Translations under genes and position numbers: made by a program
In this document: positions 18,798 through 26,517 of the stretch, piece after piece
Layout of the letters: each line of letters begins with the position of its first letter
Numbering within the stretch: the stretch's first letter is position 1
NCBI GenBank assembly: GCA_016124635.1
Contig: WGNJ01000007.1
Span: forward strand, 62,001 to 126,000
Direction: 5' to 3'
Length of the DNA stretch: 64,000 nt
From: Alphaproteobacteria bacterium
GTDB lineage: Bacteria > Pseudomonadota > Alphaproteobacteria > Micropepsales > Micropepsaceae
Notes under the pieces: model-generated
The model's input: only the letters and a program-made list of their open reading frames with translations
Told to the model about the DNA's origin: nothing
The model's database searches: none

Positions 18798-20054
18798 CTA
18801 TAGTCCCGGCACAGGGAAACGCGAGCAGAGCACGCGTGTCTCTTGCCGCAAGGCCTCGAGCCGCCGCGCATCGCCGTGGTTCTTCATCGCCTCGACCATG
18901 ACGCGTGCGAGCGCCTTCATCTCGCCCTCCTTCATGCCGCGCGTCGTTGCGGCTGGCGTGCCGAGACGAACGCCGGACGGCTTGAGCGGCGGATTGGGAT
19001 CGTCCGGAATCACCTGCTTGTTCGTTGTGACGCCAGCGTGATCGAGCGCCTTTTCGGCTTCTGCGCCGTTGATGTTGAAGCTCTTCACGACATCGATGAC
19101 CATTAGGTGGTTATCGGTGCCGCCGGTGACGAGATAGGCACCCTGGTCGGTGAGGGCCGCCGCCAGCGCTTTGGCGTTCTTGAGCACTTGGCTCGCATAC
19201 GCCTTGAACGGCGCCTCGCTTGCGAGCTTCAACGCCACAGCCGTCGCCGCCACTTGGTTCATATGCGGCCCGCCCTGCAATCCAGGAAAAACCGATTGAT
19301 CGATCGTCTTCGCATGCTCCTTTTTGCACACGATCATACCGCCGCGCGGACCGCGCAGCGATTTGTGCGTCGTTGTGGTAAGAAAGTCGAAGCCGGCATC
19401 CATCGGATTGCGCATCGCGCCGCCGGCGATCAGACCGCCGATATGGCTGACGTCCGCCATCGCCAGCGCACCGACTTCGTCGGCGATTTGCCGGAACGGC
19501 TTGTAGTCGTAGTCGCGCGGATAAGACGAGTATCCGCACACCACCAGCTTCGGCTTTTCCTTCAGCGCCACGCTGCGCAAATGATCGAAGTCGATCGAGC
19601 CGTCTTGCGGGTTCGTCTTGTAGCGCACGAACTTGTAGATCTTGCCCATATGCGAGACCGGCGCGCCGTGCGTCAGGTGCCCGCCGTGCGAAAGCTCCAT
19701 GGCGAGGATCGTTGCGCCCGGCTCGATGAAGCCGAGATAGACCGCCTGGTTCATCGGCGAACCTGAAAGCGGCTGCACATTCGCGTGCTCCGCGCGGAAC
19801 AGCGCTTTGGCGCGATCGCGCGCCAAATTCTCGATCACGTCGACGAATTCGGTGCCGCCGTAGTAGCGCCGCCCCGGATAGCCTTCCGAGTACTTGTTGG
19901 TGAATACGGTGCCGAGCGCCGCCAGCACCTCCGGAAACGCGTAGTTCTCCGACGGAATGAGCTCGACGCCGTCGCGCTGCCTGCGCTCCTCGCCGATCAA
20001 AGCTTCAAAGACGTCGGGATCGGTCGCCTTCAACGCCGCGCGATAGTCGGTCAT
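18798..20054 (-). CDS. glyA: Serine hydroxymethyltransferase
   Basis: GlyA converts serine and tetrahydrofolate to glycine and 5,10-methylene-THF, the main source of one-carbon units. The 418-residue length is standard. The Schiff-base lysine is K231 in T-T-T-T-H-K-S-L-R-G-P-R-G-G. The N-terminal L-I-P-S-E-N-Y and G-Y-P-G-R-R-Y-Y-G-G motifs are present. The start has GGAGGCGAG-type pairing upstream. About 45 bases before the start codon lies a ZTP riboswitch (see separate entry), so expression should respond to the folate-stress signal ZMP/ZTP. Confidence 0.97.
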   Translation of the reverse strand: MTDYRAALKATDPDVFEALIGEERRQRDGVELIPSENYAFPEVLAALGTVFTNKYSEGYPGRRYYGGTEFVDVIENLARDRAKALFRAEHANVQPLSGSPMNQAVYLGFIEPGATILAMELSHGGHLTHGAPVSHMGKIYKFVRYKTNPQDGSIDFDHLRSVALKEKPKLVVCGYSSYPRDYDYKPFRQIADEVGALAMADVSHIGGLIAGGAMRNPMDAGFDFLTTTTHKSLRGPRGGMIVCKKEHAKTIDQSVFPGLQGGPHMNQVAATAVALKLASEAPFKAYASQVLKNAKALAAALTDQGAYLVTGGTDNHLMVIDVVKSFNINGAEAEKALDHAGVTTNKQVIPDDPNPPLKPSGVRLGTPAATTRGMKEGEMKALARVMVEAMKNHGDARRLEALRQETRVLCSRFPVPGL

Positions 20055-20097
20055 GGGGATACTCGCCTCCTCTTGGGTCCGCGTTCGGTTCTTGCAA

Positions 20098-20182
20098 GCG
20101 GATTGCCCAGGCGCGCGGCATGAGGACCCCGCCCCCTCGCTTCCCCGTGGGATCGCTCCACGTTGAATACGCCAGTCGCGAA
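20098..20182 (-). promoter_or_regulatory. ZTP (pfl) riboswitch in the glyA leader
   Basis: Read on the minus strand, the leader contains the conserved pieces of the pfl/ZTP aptamer in the right order: CGACTGGCG, then a short hairpin CGTGG-AGCGAT-CCACG followed by GGGAAGCG, a variable linker, and the 3' hairpin ending GCCGCGCGCCTGGGC. The CCTGGGC element is the loop that makes the pseudoknot. This riboswitch senses ZMP/ZTP, which accumulate when 10-formyl-THF is low, and is known upstream of glyA and purine/folate genes. Its place about 45 bases before the glyA start supports the call. Confidence 0.88.
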
Positions 20183-20331
20183 AAGGCGGCTTGCGGCGGT
20201 CGGGGCAAGGAGTGACCTGCGGCCGGGCCTCAAGTCAAGGCGCCTCTTAACCGCAAGGCCGGCCCGCCCGGAGGCGGTTTGAGCAAATCGACGACGCCGC
20301 CTAACATGTCCACAACAAGCAGAGGACCTCG

Positions 20332-20886
20332 ATGACCCGCCTCCTCGCAATCCGTGCCGTCGCCGCCACAGCCGCCCTTGCAGTGGCTCTCATTGCGCCT
20401 GCCTTTGCAGCCGATGCCGCACCGCCGCCGTCGGCGCCGATTGAGGTTCACGACGACTTCACCTACGGCCCGCTGCGCTTTCGTGTCGAAACCCTGGCGC
20501 TCAACGGATCCGTTACCGCGCACACCAAGATCTCGATCGAAAATCTGAGTCACTCGGTCGCCCATGCCGTGCTCGCGTCGATGGCAGCGGCACGCAACGG
20601 CATCGGCCTTGAGCTCGCGAGCGCGGCCGGCGCCAAATGCGACGCAGCCGAGAAGGACATCAAAGGCATCAAAGTCGTCGAGTCGGAAGGCGCGCTCGCG
20701 GTGAAGGCGATGACACCCGTCCCCGCGCTCGGGAAGTTGACGTTCTCGGCTACGTTTCACTGCAACACCGGCCGCCTGAGCACGAACGACACGCTCTCCC
20801 TCAAGGGGCGCGCTCTCACCGCAACCGAGGCCGGCGGCTTCGATATCCCGCTGAACTTCACCGGTCTGAAGGCGAAAGCGAAATAA
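20332..20886 (+). CDS. Small exported protein, function unknown
   Basis: A 184-residue protein with a clear signal peptide ending A-F-A-A-D at about residue 25. The mature part is mostly beta strand with a short Pro-rich start. It contains two cysteines (A-K-C-D and F-H-C-N) that could pair. A segment reading S-V-T-A-H-T-K-I-S-I-E-N-L resembles the repeats of immunoglobulin-like periplasmic domains, but I cannot assign a family. AGAGGACCTCG precedes the ATG. It is divergent from glyA, so its promoter lies between 20196 and 20331. Confidence 0.7.
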   Translation: MTRLLAIRAVAATAALAVALIAPAFAADAAPPPSAPIEVHDDFTYGPLRFRVETLALNGSVTAHTKISIENLSHSVAHAVLASMAAARNGIGLELASAAGAKCDAAEKDIKGIKVVESEGALAVKAMTPVPALGKLTFSATFHCNTGRLSTNDTLSLKGRALTATEAGGFDIPLNFTGLKAKAK

Positions 20887-21061
20887 AGCAGCAAAAGGTC
20901 ACACATCGCCACGAAGGACACGAAGCCGCCCAAATCATTGAATGTCGGACCGTGTCGAAAGATTGCCGCTGCGGCGGTGGATTCGGCCATAGACGAAATT
21001 CGCCGCGTCTTGGCGGGCTTCGTGGTTCAAGATTTCTTTTGATTGCATGACGGAGGCGTTG

Positions 21062-22714
21062 ATGACGAACCTAAATCCACGCGCGACGCTCGAAACGCAC
21101 GACGTCACGAATCAACCGCCGCCGTTCGAGAACATCAATCTCTTCACCTCCGACGTCGCGTTGACCGAAGCTGTTCATCGCGAAGGATCGTCAGCGCACG
21201 ATCAACGGTTGACGGCGTTCGGTGCGCGCGCGGGGTCGACGGAAGTCGCCGAGTGGGCGTCCGACGCCAATCGGAACGTGCCACAGCTTCGTCAATTCGA
21301 TCGCTATGGCCGGCGCCTCGACGAAGTCTCCTTTCACCCGAGCTATCACAAGCTTATGGAGCTCGGACTGTCGAACGGCGTTTCTGGCTTTGCATGGACC
21401 ACCAACGAAGCCGGACACGTGGCCCATGCTGCTCTTGAATTCATGATGAGCCAGGCCGAGCCCGGCGTCTGTTGTCCGATGACGATGACCTACGCGGCTG
21501 TCCCTGCGCTGCGTCATCAGTCCGATCTCGCGAACGAATGGGTTCCGCGCATCACGACGCTTGCCTACGATCCGACTTCGGCACCAGCGCCCCAGAAAAA
21601 GGCCGCCACGATCGGCATGGCGATGACCGAGAAGCAGGGCGGTTCCGACGTCCGTGCCAATACAACCCGCGCTACGCGCAAAGGAGACGGCACATACGAG
21701 TTGATCGGACACAAATGGTTCTGCTCAGCCCCAATGTGCGACGCATTCCTAACGCTGGCATACACCGACAACGGGTTGAGTTGCTTCCTGGCGCCGCGCT
21801 GGCGCCGCGACGGCGAACGCAACGCAATTCATGTGATGCGCCTTAAAGACAAGCTCGGCGACCGCGCCAACGCCTCATCTGAAATCGAGTATCACGGCGC
21901 GGAAGCGCATTTGATCGGCGAGGAAGGCCGCGGCGTGCGCACCATTATCGAGATGGTTCATCACACGCGCCTCGACTGCATCATCGCGCCGGCAGCCTTC
22001 ATGCGCCAGGCGACGGCGAATGCGATGTGGCACACCGCACACCGCACCGCGTTCCAGCGCAAGCTCTTCGATCAGCCATTGATGCGCCGCGTGCTCGCGG
22101 ATCTTGCGATCGAATCCGAGGCGGCCACCGCCCTCACCTTCCGGATTGCGCGATCGTTCGACGAGGCCACGAGCGATCCCCAAGCCGCGCTCTTCTCGCG
22201 TATCGCCACGCCGATCGGCAAATACTGGTTGAACAAACGTGTCGTCGGCCATGTCTACGAGGCGATGGAGTGCCACGGCGGCGCCGGCTACGTCGAAGAG
22301 TCCGTCATGCCGCGTCTCTTCCGTCAATCGCCGCTGAACTCGATTTGGGAAGGCTCGGGCAACGTTATCTGCTTGGATGTTTTTCGCGCTTTGACCCGTG
22401 AGCCGGCGACGGCCGAGGCGCTCGTCACCGAGCTCGAACACGCACGCGGCGCCAACGCGTTGCTCGATCACGCCATCAACGAGGTCAAAGCACATCTCAC
22501 GCGCGGCGCCTCCGCGGAGGCAAGCGCACGCGCCTTCGTGGAGCATGCAGCCCTCGCTCTGCAGGGCTCTCTCCTCGCCCGCCACGCACCGCAACCGATC
22601 TCGGATGCATTTTGCGCACTACGTCTCGGTGACGACGCCGGCATAGCCTACGGCGCCGGGACGCATTCGATCGACACGATCGCGATCCTCGACCGCGCCA
22701 TGCCCCGCCACTGA
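21062..22714 (+). CDS. AidB-like acyl-CoA dehydrogenase family protein
   Basis: A 550-residue flavoprotein of the acyl-CoA dehydrogenase superfamily, AidB branch. Visible marks are the F-A-W-T-T-N-E-A-G-H segment, the FAD-contact stretch M-A-M-T-E-K-Q-G-G-S-D-V-R-A-N, K-W-F-C-S-A, and the C-terminal part with C-H-G-G-A-G-Y-V-E-E. AidB in E. coli is induced by alkylating agents and binds DNA; other members are ordinary isovaleryl-CoA-type enzymes. No ada or alkB gene is nearby, so a DNA-protection role is only a possibility. The ATG at 21062 has GGAGG just upstream and is preferred over one five codons earlier. Confidence 0.88.
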   Translation: MTNLNPRATLETHDVTNQPPPFENINLFTSDVALTEAVHREGSSAHDQRLTAFGARAGSTEVAEWASDANRNVPQLRQFDRYGRRLDEVSFHPSYHKLMELGLSNGVSGFAWTTNEAGHVAHAALEFMMSQAEPGVCCPMTMTYAAVPALRHQSDLANEWVPRITTLAYDPTSAPAPQKKAATIGMAMTEKQGGSDVRANTTRATRKGDGTYELIGHKWFCSAPMCDAFLTLAYTDNGLSCFLAPRWRRDGERNAIHVMRLKDKLGDRANASSEIEYHGAEAHLIGEEGRGVRTIIEMVHHTRLDCIIAPAAFMRQATANAMWHTAHRTAFQRKLFDQPLMRRVLADLAIESEAATALTFRIARSFDEATSDPQAALFSRIATPIGKYWLNKRVVGHVYEAMECHGGAGYVEESVMPRLFRQSPLNSIWEGSGNVICLDVFRALTREPATAEALVTELEHARGANALLDHAINEVKAHLTRGASAEASARAFVEHAALALQGSLLARHAPQPISDAFCALRLGDDAGIAYGAGTHSIDTIAILDRAMPRH

Positions 22715-22833
22715 CGCGCAAGCGTGGCAAGAAGCAAGAGACGAGGCGTGAAACAGTTTCACGACGTGGAACGTCACGCGTTCGTCGCATTCGTTTCCCA
22801 CCTTTTGTTTGACAACAAGGGAGAGAAAATCAA

Positions 22834-23673
22834 ATGCGCAGCGACCGATCGCTGTACCAACGCCTAACCGAGTTTGCGCTCGACGATGAGAGCGCCGGAT
22901 TCAAATTCTCCAACCGTCTCGCGCGAGAAAATGGTTGGAGCCTTGCCTTCGCCAAGCGGGCGATCGAAGAATACAAACGCTTCGTTTATCTGGCGGCGAT
23001 TTCGAAGACGCCGATAACGCCGTCGGACGTGGTCGATCAGGTCTGGCATCTGCATCTGACCTACACGCATTCCTACTGGGACGAGTTGTGCCGGGGCGTG
23101 TTGAAAAGGCCTTTGCACCACGGCCCCACGAAAGGCGGCGCGCAAGAGGACGCCAAGTATCGAAACCTCTATGCCGCCACTCTGGCTGCCTATCGCCGAG
23201 AGTTTGGTGAAGAACCACCGCGCGATGTTTGGCCGGACGCCGATGCACGTTTCGCCGGCGCCGCGCACCAGCGCTGGATCGACACCCGCACGCACCTGGT
23301 CGTGACATGGAGATCGGTTCGGCGAGCGCTCGCGATCTTGACCGGCGCCGGCGCGCTGACCTCGGCCGGTGTCGCCTTCGCCGCTGGAACACCTGATGCC
23401 GCGCGCGAAACCGGACCGGCCGCTCTCGTTATCGGTGGACTGATAGTGGTGGTCATTGCACTTGCCGCTGCCCACAATCGCCGCAAATCCAAACCAGGAA
23501 GCGACGGTGGTGGATACTGGGGCGGCAGCGGCTGCTCCTCAGGAGGACGCAGCGACTCGCATCATGGTGGCCACGGTCACGATGGCGGCGGTCACGGCTG
23601 CAGCGGTGGTGATGGCGGCGGAAGCGGTTGCTCTGGCGGCGGCTGTGGCGGTGGCGGATGCAGCGGCAGCTGA
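22834..23673 (+). CDS. Membrane protein with glycine-rich-domain motif and Gly/Cys-rich tail
   Basis: A 279-residue protein. Residues about 45-90 carry V-D-Q-V-W-H-L-H-L-T-Y-T-H-S-Y-W, the hallmark of the glycine-rich domain-containing (GRDP-like) family. Two hydrophobic segments follow near 165-185 and 195-215. The last 55 residues are almost all Gly, Ser, His and Cys, with repeated G-G-G-C-S-G and G-H-G-H units, a tail that could bind metal. The family is widespread and has no settled function. The gene stands alone between AidB and the zinc-ribbon gene. Confidence 0.8.
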   Translation: MRSDRSLYQRLTEFALDDESAGFKFSNRLARENGWSLAFAKRAIEEYKRFVYLAAISKTPITPSDVVDQVWHLHLTYTHSYWDELCRGVLKRPLHHGPTKGGAQEDAKYRNLYAATLAAYRREFGEEPPRDVWPDADARFAGAAHQRWIDTRTHLVVTWRSVRRALAILTGAGALTSAGVAFAAGTPDAARETGPAALVIGGLIVVVIALAAAHNRRKSKPGSDGGGYWGGSGCSSGGRSDSHHGGHGHDGGGHGCSGGDGGGSGCSGGGCGGGGCSGS

Positions 23674-23691
23674 GGTGACATAATCGCGTCT

Positions 23692-23721
23692 TCAATCGGC
23701 GAAACACAGGTCGCCGATTGA
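23692..23721 (+). terminator. Perfect 11-bp hairpin between genes
   Basis: TCAATCGGCGA at 23692-23702 pairs exactly with TCGCCGATTGA at 23711-23721 across an 8-base loop. It lies 19 bases after the Gly/Cys-rich protein gene. There is no T-run on the plus side, so termination or mRNA-end protection is likely but not certain. Confidence 0.55.
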
Positions 23722-23771
23722 CCTGCCGGTAAGCAGAGTCCGAAAATGGCCACGAACCTTCGGAGTCTTTC

Positions 23772-24521
23772 GTGGCCCAGCAAGAAACGCCGCTCAAGCC
23801 GTCCGTGCTCCTGCTCGCTCGGAACATGGCCATCGCCGCCGCTTGCGCCGTTGCGGGCTACTTCATGGTTCAGACCGACGAAACCGTCGTCATCATCTTG
23901 GGTGGGGCGCTCTTGCTCTGCGGCCCGCTCATGTTCATTGCCCTGCCGTTCATGGGCATGCCGGCGCGCGGCGCTTGCCCGGAATGCGGCGGCAAGATCG
24001 AGACCATGGGCTCGAGCCAGCAGAATTTGCTCTGCCGCGGCTGCAACTCGTATCTCGACGCCGGCGGCGGCAAACTGGTGCGCAGCGATCCCAACCGCGT
24101 CACCGAGCAGCCCGTCTTCGCTGCCCCGTCGCCCTGGAAGGACGTGACCCTCGTCGTCTATCCCACCGTGTCGTTCTCGGTACAGGACGCGATCCAAGAT
24201 TGGATGACGACGAAGAAGGGCGGCGTGCGCGTCATGGACGCAAAGTGGCCGCAAGTTTGCTGCGTTTGCGGCAAGCCGCCGACGCGCCTCGATACCGTGT
24301 CGCGCGTCTTCGCAAAACCGGGCAACATCGTCGATACGCAGATCATCGGCGTCGCGGAAGATGTGCCCTACTGCAATCACCACAAAGACGGCATCATCTT
24401 CGAGCGCATCGATAGCGCCACGCCGGGCGCCTCAGGCTGCTTCGGTCTGAAATTCCGTTCGCTCGCCTATCGAAACGCCTTCATGAAGGCCAACCCTTGG
24501 CCCTTCACTTGGCATCAGTAA
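23772..24521 (+). CDS. Membrane protein with zinc ribbons, function unknown
   Basis: A 249-residue protein that starts with GTG. Two membrane segments lie in the first 60 residues. A CxxC...CxxC zinc ribbon follows (C-P-E-C ... C-R-G-C, about residues 73-95), and a second cysteine pair C-C-V-C-G-K-P sits near 160. The remainder is a soluble domain facing the cytoplasm or periplasm; I do not recognise it. An in-frame ATG 18 codons downstream would remove the first polar residues, but the GTG has CGGAG upstream. It is convergent with the cytochrome c gene, with 17 bases between the two stop codons. Confidence 0.72.
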   Translation: MAQQETPLKPSVLLLARNMAIAAACAVAGYFMVQTDETVVIILGGALLLCGPLMFIALPFMGMPARGACPECGGKIETMGSSQQNLLCRGCNSYLDAGGGKLVRSDPNRVTEQPVFAAPSPWKDVTLVVYPTVSFSVQDAIQDWMTTKKGGVRVMDAKWPQVCCVCGKPPTRLDTVSRVFAKPGNIVDTQIIGVAEDVPYCNHHKDGIIFERIDSATPGASGCFGLKFRSLAYRNAFMKANPWPFTWHQ

Positions 24522-24538
24522 GCTGCAACCGTTGTCGC

Positions 24539-24931
24539 CTATTTCAGCGTCGCGAGATACGCGACAACGTCCGCGGCCTGTGTCGGATCCGAAAACCCTG
24601 CGAAGCTCATCTTGTCGCCCGGCACCTTCTTCTTAGGGTCGATCAAATACTCGGTGAGGTTCGCTTCGGTCCACGTTAGGCCCGAATTCTTCATCGCCGT
24701 CGAGTAGTTATAGGTCGAGACCGACCCGGCCGCGCGGCCCACGACACCGAAGAGGTTGGGGCCGATCTTGTTAGGGCCGCCCTTCTCCGACGTATGGCAG
24801 ATGAAACACTTCTTCTTGAACAGGTCGGCCCCCTTCGTCGCATCGCCGGAAGCGAACGAGGATGGCGCGGTCAAGAATGCGAACACGGCGACAAACAATG
24901 CACCGCCGCCTCGCGTCAGAATGCGGACCAT
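24539..24931 (-). CDS. Class I monoheme cytochrome c
   Basis: A 130-residue exported cytochrome. A signal peptide is followed by the heme-binding C-F-I-C-H at residues 42-46, the G-P-N-L-F-G-V-V-G-R segment, and the distal methionine M108 in G-D-K-M-S-F-A-G. This is the pattern of mitochondrial-type/c2 cytochromes, which carry electrons in the periplasm. Its start overlaps the end of the upstream Cyc2-like gene by 16 bases, so the two are co-translated. The pairing suggests that it accepts electrons from, or passes them to, the outer-membrane cytochrome-porin. Confidence 0.93.
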   Translation of the reverse strand: MVRILTRGGGALFVAVFAFLTAPSSFASGDATKGADLFKKKCFICHTSEKGGPNKIGPNLFGVVGRAAGSVSTYNYSTAMKNSGLTWTEANLTEYLIDPKKKVPGDKMSFAGFSDPTQAADVVAYLATLK

Positions 24932-26238
24932 AAGAACACCCTCAACGTATTGTTGTCGGAAGCGTCACGCCCGGTGCCGTCATAGTTCGATGAAGCACCG
25001 TCGAACTTGGCGTAGGCGGTGTATTGGAGACCGACGCGCAGCCCGAGCCGCTGCGCCGGCGGATCATCGCCCCACGGCGTATAGTCGACCTGGAACATCA
25101 CGCCGTCACTGTTGGGCGAGAATGTGCGGTTGTCCATATAGAGCAGCGGGTCCGAGGAGCCCCAAGTCGCGAACGGCGACACCGTGAAGCCGACCTTGTT
25201 CTGCCAATAGTAAGACGCATCGACGTGCACCTCTTGAAGCGTCAGGCCGGAACGAAGCGCCAAGCCGAGCATGGTCGACGCATCCAGCGATTGGTGCTCA
25301 TGCGTGTAGCGCGCGTTGACCGTATAAGCGTCGCCCCCTGGCTCCGTGTATTGGAGCGACGCATCGACGCCGATATCGGTGTAGTGATCGCTGCCGGCGC
25401 TGGAATCGTCGCCCGGGAAGATCCGCGGGAAGAACGCGAACGCACCGACCTCCCAATTCATCTTCCCGTCGTCGTCCTGATAAGCGGCGCGCAAATAGGG
25501 AGCTGCGCCGTCGAGCGTTCCGCTCTCGGTGGGATCGACACCCATCGATTTCAGGAAACCGTCGGATGGCGAACCGTAAAGTCCCACTTCGGTATAGATG
25601 TGCGAGTCCCACAGCGCATAGACGCTTCCGCCGATCACCGCTTGCGCCAGCGCGCCCCCGACAACGGTCCCGGCCGCGGGCGCGGGTGCCATGTCGGAGT
25701 CCGTGTACTGAAAGCCCCAGGCGGGCAGAGAGTTGTAGACGTCTTGCGTCGTCGGCGAGTTGTTGAGGCTGACCCCAACCAACACGTCGGAGCCGTCGGC
25801 GGTCACGTGCGTCATCGCGCGGACGTCGACATTGTCCCAACCCCAGTGATGGCCGAGGCCCTCATAGGTCGTCTGCACGAAGCCGCCGACATGATCGCCG
25901 ATGTGACCGGCGAGGAAGATGCTGGCCTCGTCGAGATAGAAATTGTCGTTGTTGTCGAGCTGCGGCGCTGGTGGACCGGCCTGATCCGATTGCGTATGTA
26001 CGTAGGACGCAATCGCCATGGCTGAGACAGGCACTGTGAACGTGCCGGTGTTCGCCGTATAGCCTTCGAGCTTGAACTGCCGGCCGAACGACGTCAGCTG
26101 CGGTCCGAAGCCGCCGACATGACAGGCCGAACAGGATTGACCCGTCTGGTCGGCGAATGCCGGGACGGCTTTCGCCGGCGCTGCAAGCCAAGAAATTCCG
26201 ACGGTGATGAGAGCAAGATACGCGAAGCGATGGAGCAT
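24916..26238 (-). CDS. Cyc2-like outer-membrane cytochrome c-porin fusion
   Basis: A 440-residue protein. The signal peptide ends near A-K-A-V (residue 24). It is followed directly by A-F-A-D-Q-T-G-Q-S-C-S-A-C-H, with the heme site C-S-A-C-H at 36-40, then P-Q-L-T-S-F-G-R-Q-F-K-L-E-G-Y (46-60). This N-terminus matches the layout of Cyc2, a monoheme cytochrome fused to an outer-membrane barrel. The remaining 370 residues are alternating polar/aromatic strands and the chain ends in Phe, the usual barrel-assembly signal. Cyc2 proteins oxidise Fe(II) at the cell surface in several iron oxidisers; many relatives are untested. The start at 26238 has GGAG upstream and begins the signal peptide; a longer frame to 26364 does not. 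Confidence 0.8.
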   Translation of the reverse strand: MLHRFAYLALITVGISWLAAPAKAVPAFADQTGQSCSACHVGGFGPQLTSFGRQFKLEGYTANTGTFTVPVSAMAIASYVHTQSDQAGPPAPQLDNNDNFYLDEASIFLAGHIGDHVGGFVQTTYEGLGHHWGWDNVDVRAMTHVTADGSDVLVGVSLNNSPTTQDVYNSLPAWGFQYTDSDMAPAPAAGTVVGGALAQAVIGGSVYALWDSHIYTEVGLYGSPSDGFLKSMGVDPTESGTLDGAAPYLRAAYQDDDGKMNWEVGAFAFFPRIFPGDDSSAGSDHYTDIGVDASLQYTEPGGDAYTVNARYTHEHQSLDASTMLGLALRSGLTLQEVHVDASYYWQNKVGFTVSPFATWGSSDPLLYMDNRTFSPNSDGVMFQVDYTPWGDDPPAQRLGLRVGLQYTAYAKFDGASSNYDGTGRDASDNNTLRVFLWSAF

Positions 26239-26367
26239 TGCGCTCCGGGGGGTATGCGACGGCACTGCGGGCCCTCCCCAAAAGAGACTCAATTCGCGGC
26301 TTGAGCCCTGCGGGACCCGCTGACCGCCTTGACGCGCCGGTTTACGAATCAAGCGCGCTGTCACTCT

Positions 26368-26382
26368 TGACTGAGTCGGTCA
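26368..26382. promoter_or_regulatory. 15-bp near-perfect palindrome upstream of the Cyc2-like gene
   Basis: TGACTGA-G-TCGGTCA is a palindrome around a central base with one mismatched pair. Its form is like TetR-family operators. It lies 130 bases upstream of the cytochrome-porin start. No protein can be assigned to it. Confidence 0.4.
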
Positions 26383-26407
26383 ATCCCGCACAACGATTCG
26401 TTCACAG

Positions 26408-26425
26408 CTATACGAAACCGTATAG
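26408..26425. promoter_or_regulatory. Perfect 7-4-7 inverted repeat upstream of the Cyc2-like gene
   Basis: CTATACG-AAAC-CGTATAG is an exact inverted repeat, of the size expected for a dimeric repressor or activator site. It lies 170 bases upstream of the Cyc2-like start codon, between the FNR-type box and the gene. Confidence 0.5.
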
Positions 26426-26503
26426 AAGCGGTCAGACACCAGCGAGTCGAGACACCTCCTGCGCTCGAAAGGCACGCGCGCGTACAACTTTTGAAATCGA
26501 ATT

Positions 26504-26517
26504 TTGATCTAGATCAA
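26504..26517. promoter_or_regulatory. Perfect FNR/FixK-type box
   Basis: TTGAT-CTAG-ATCAA matches the consensus TTGAT-N4-ATCAA of FNR/Anr/FixK proteins at all ten fixed positions. It overlaps the stop codon of the esterase gene and lies 266 bases before the Cyc2-like start, reading towards it. The distance implies a long leader if it is used from the usual -41.5 position. Confidence 0.55.

Noticed and set aside
23500..23673. A tandem DNA repeat or CRISPR-like tract in the GGC-rich end of the membrane protein gene
   Set aside because: The repeats are in-frame Gly/Cys/Ser codons without fixed unit length or spacers.
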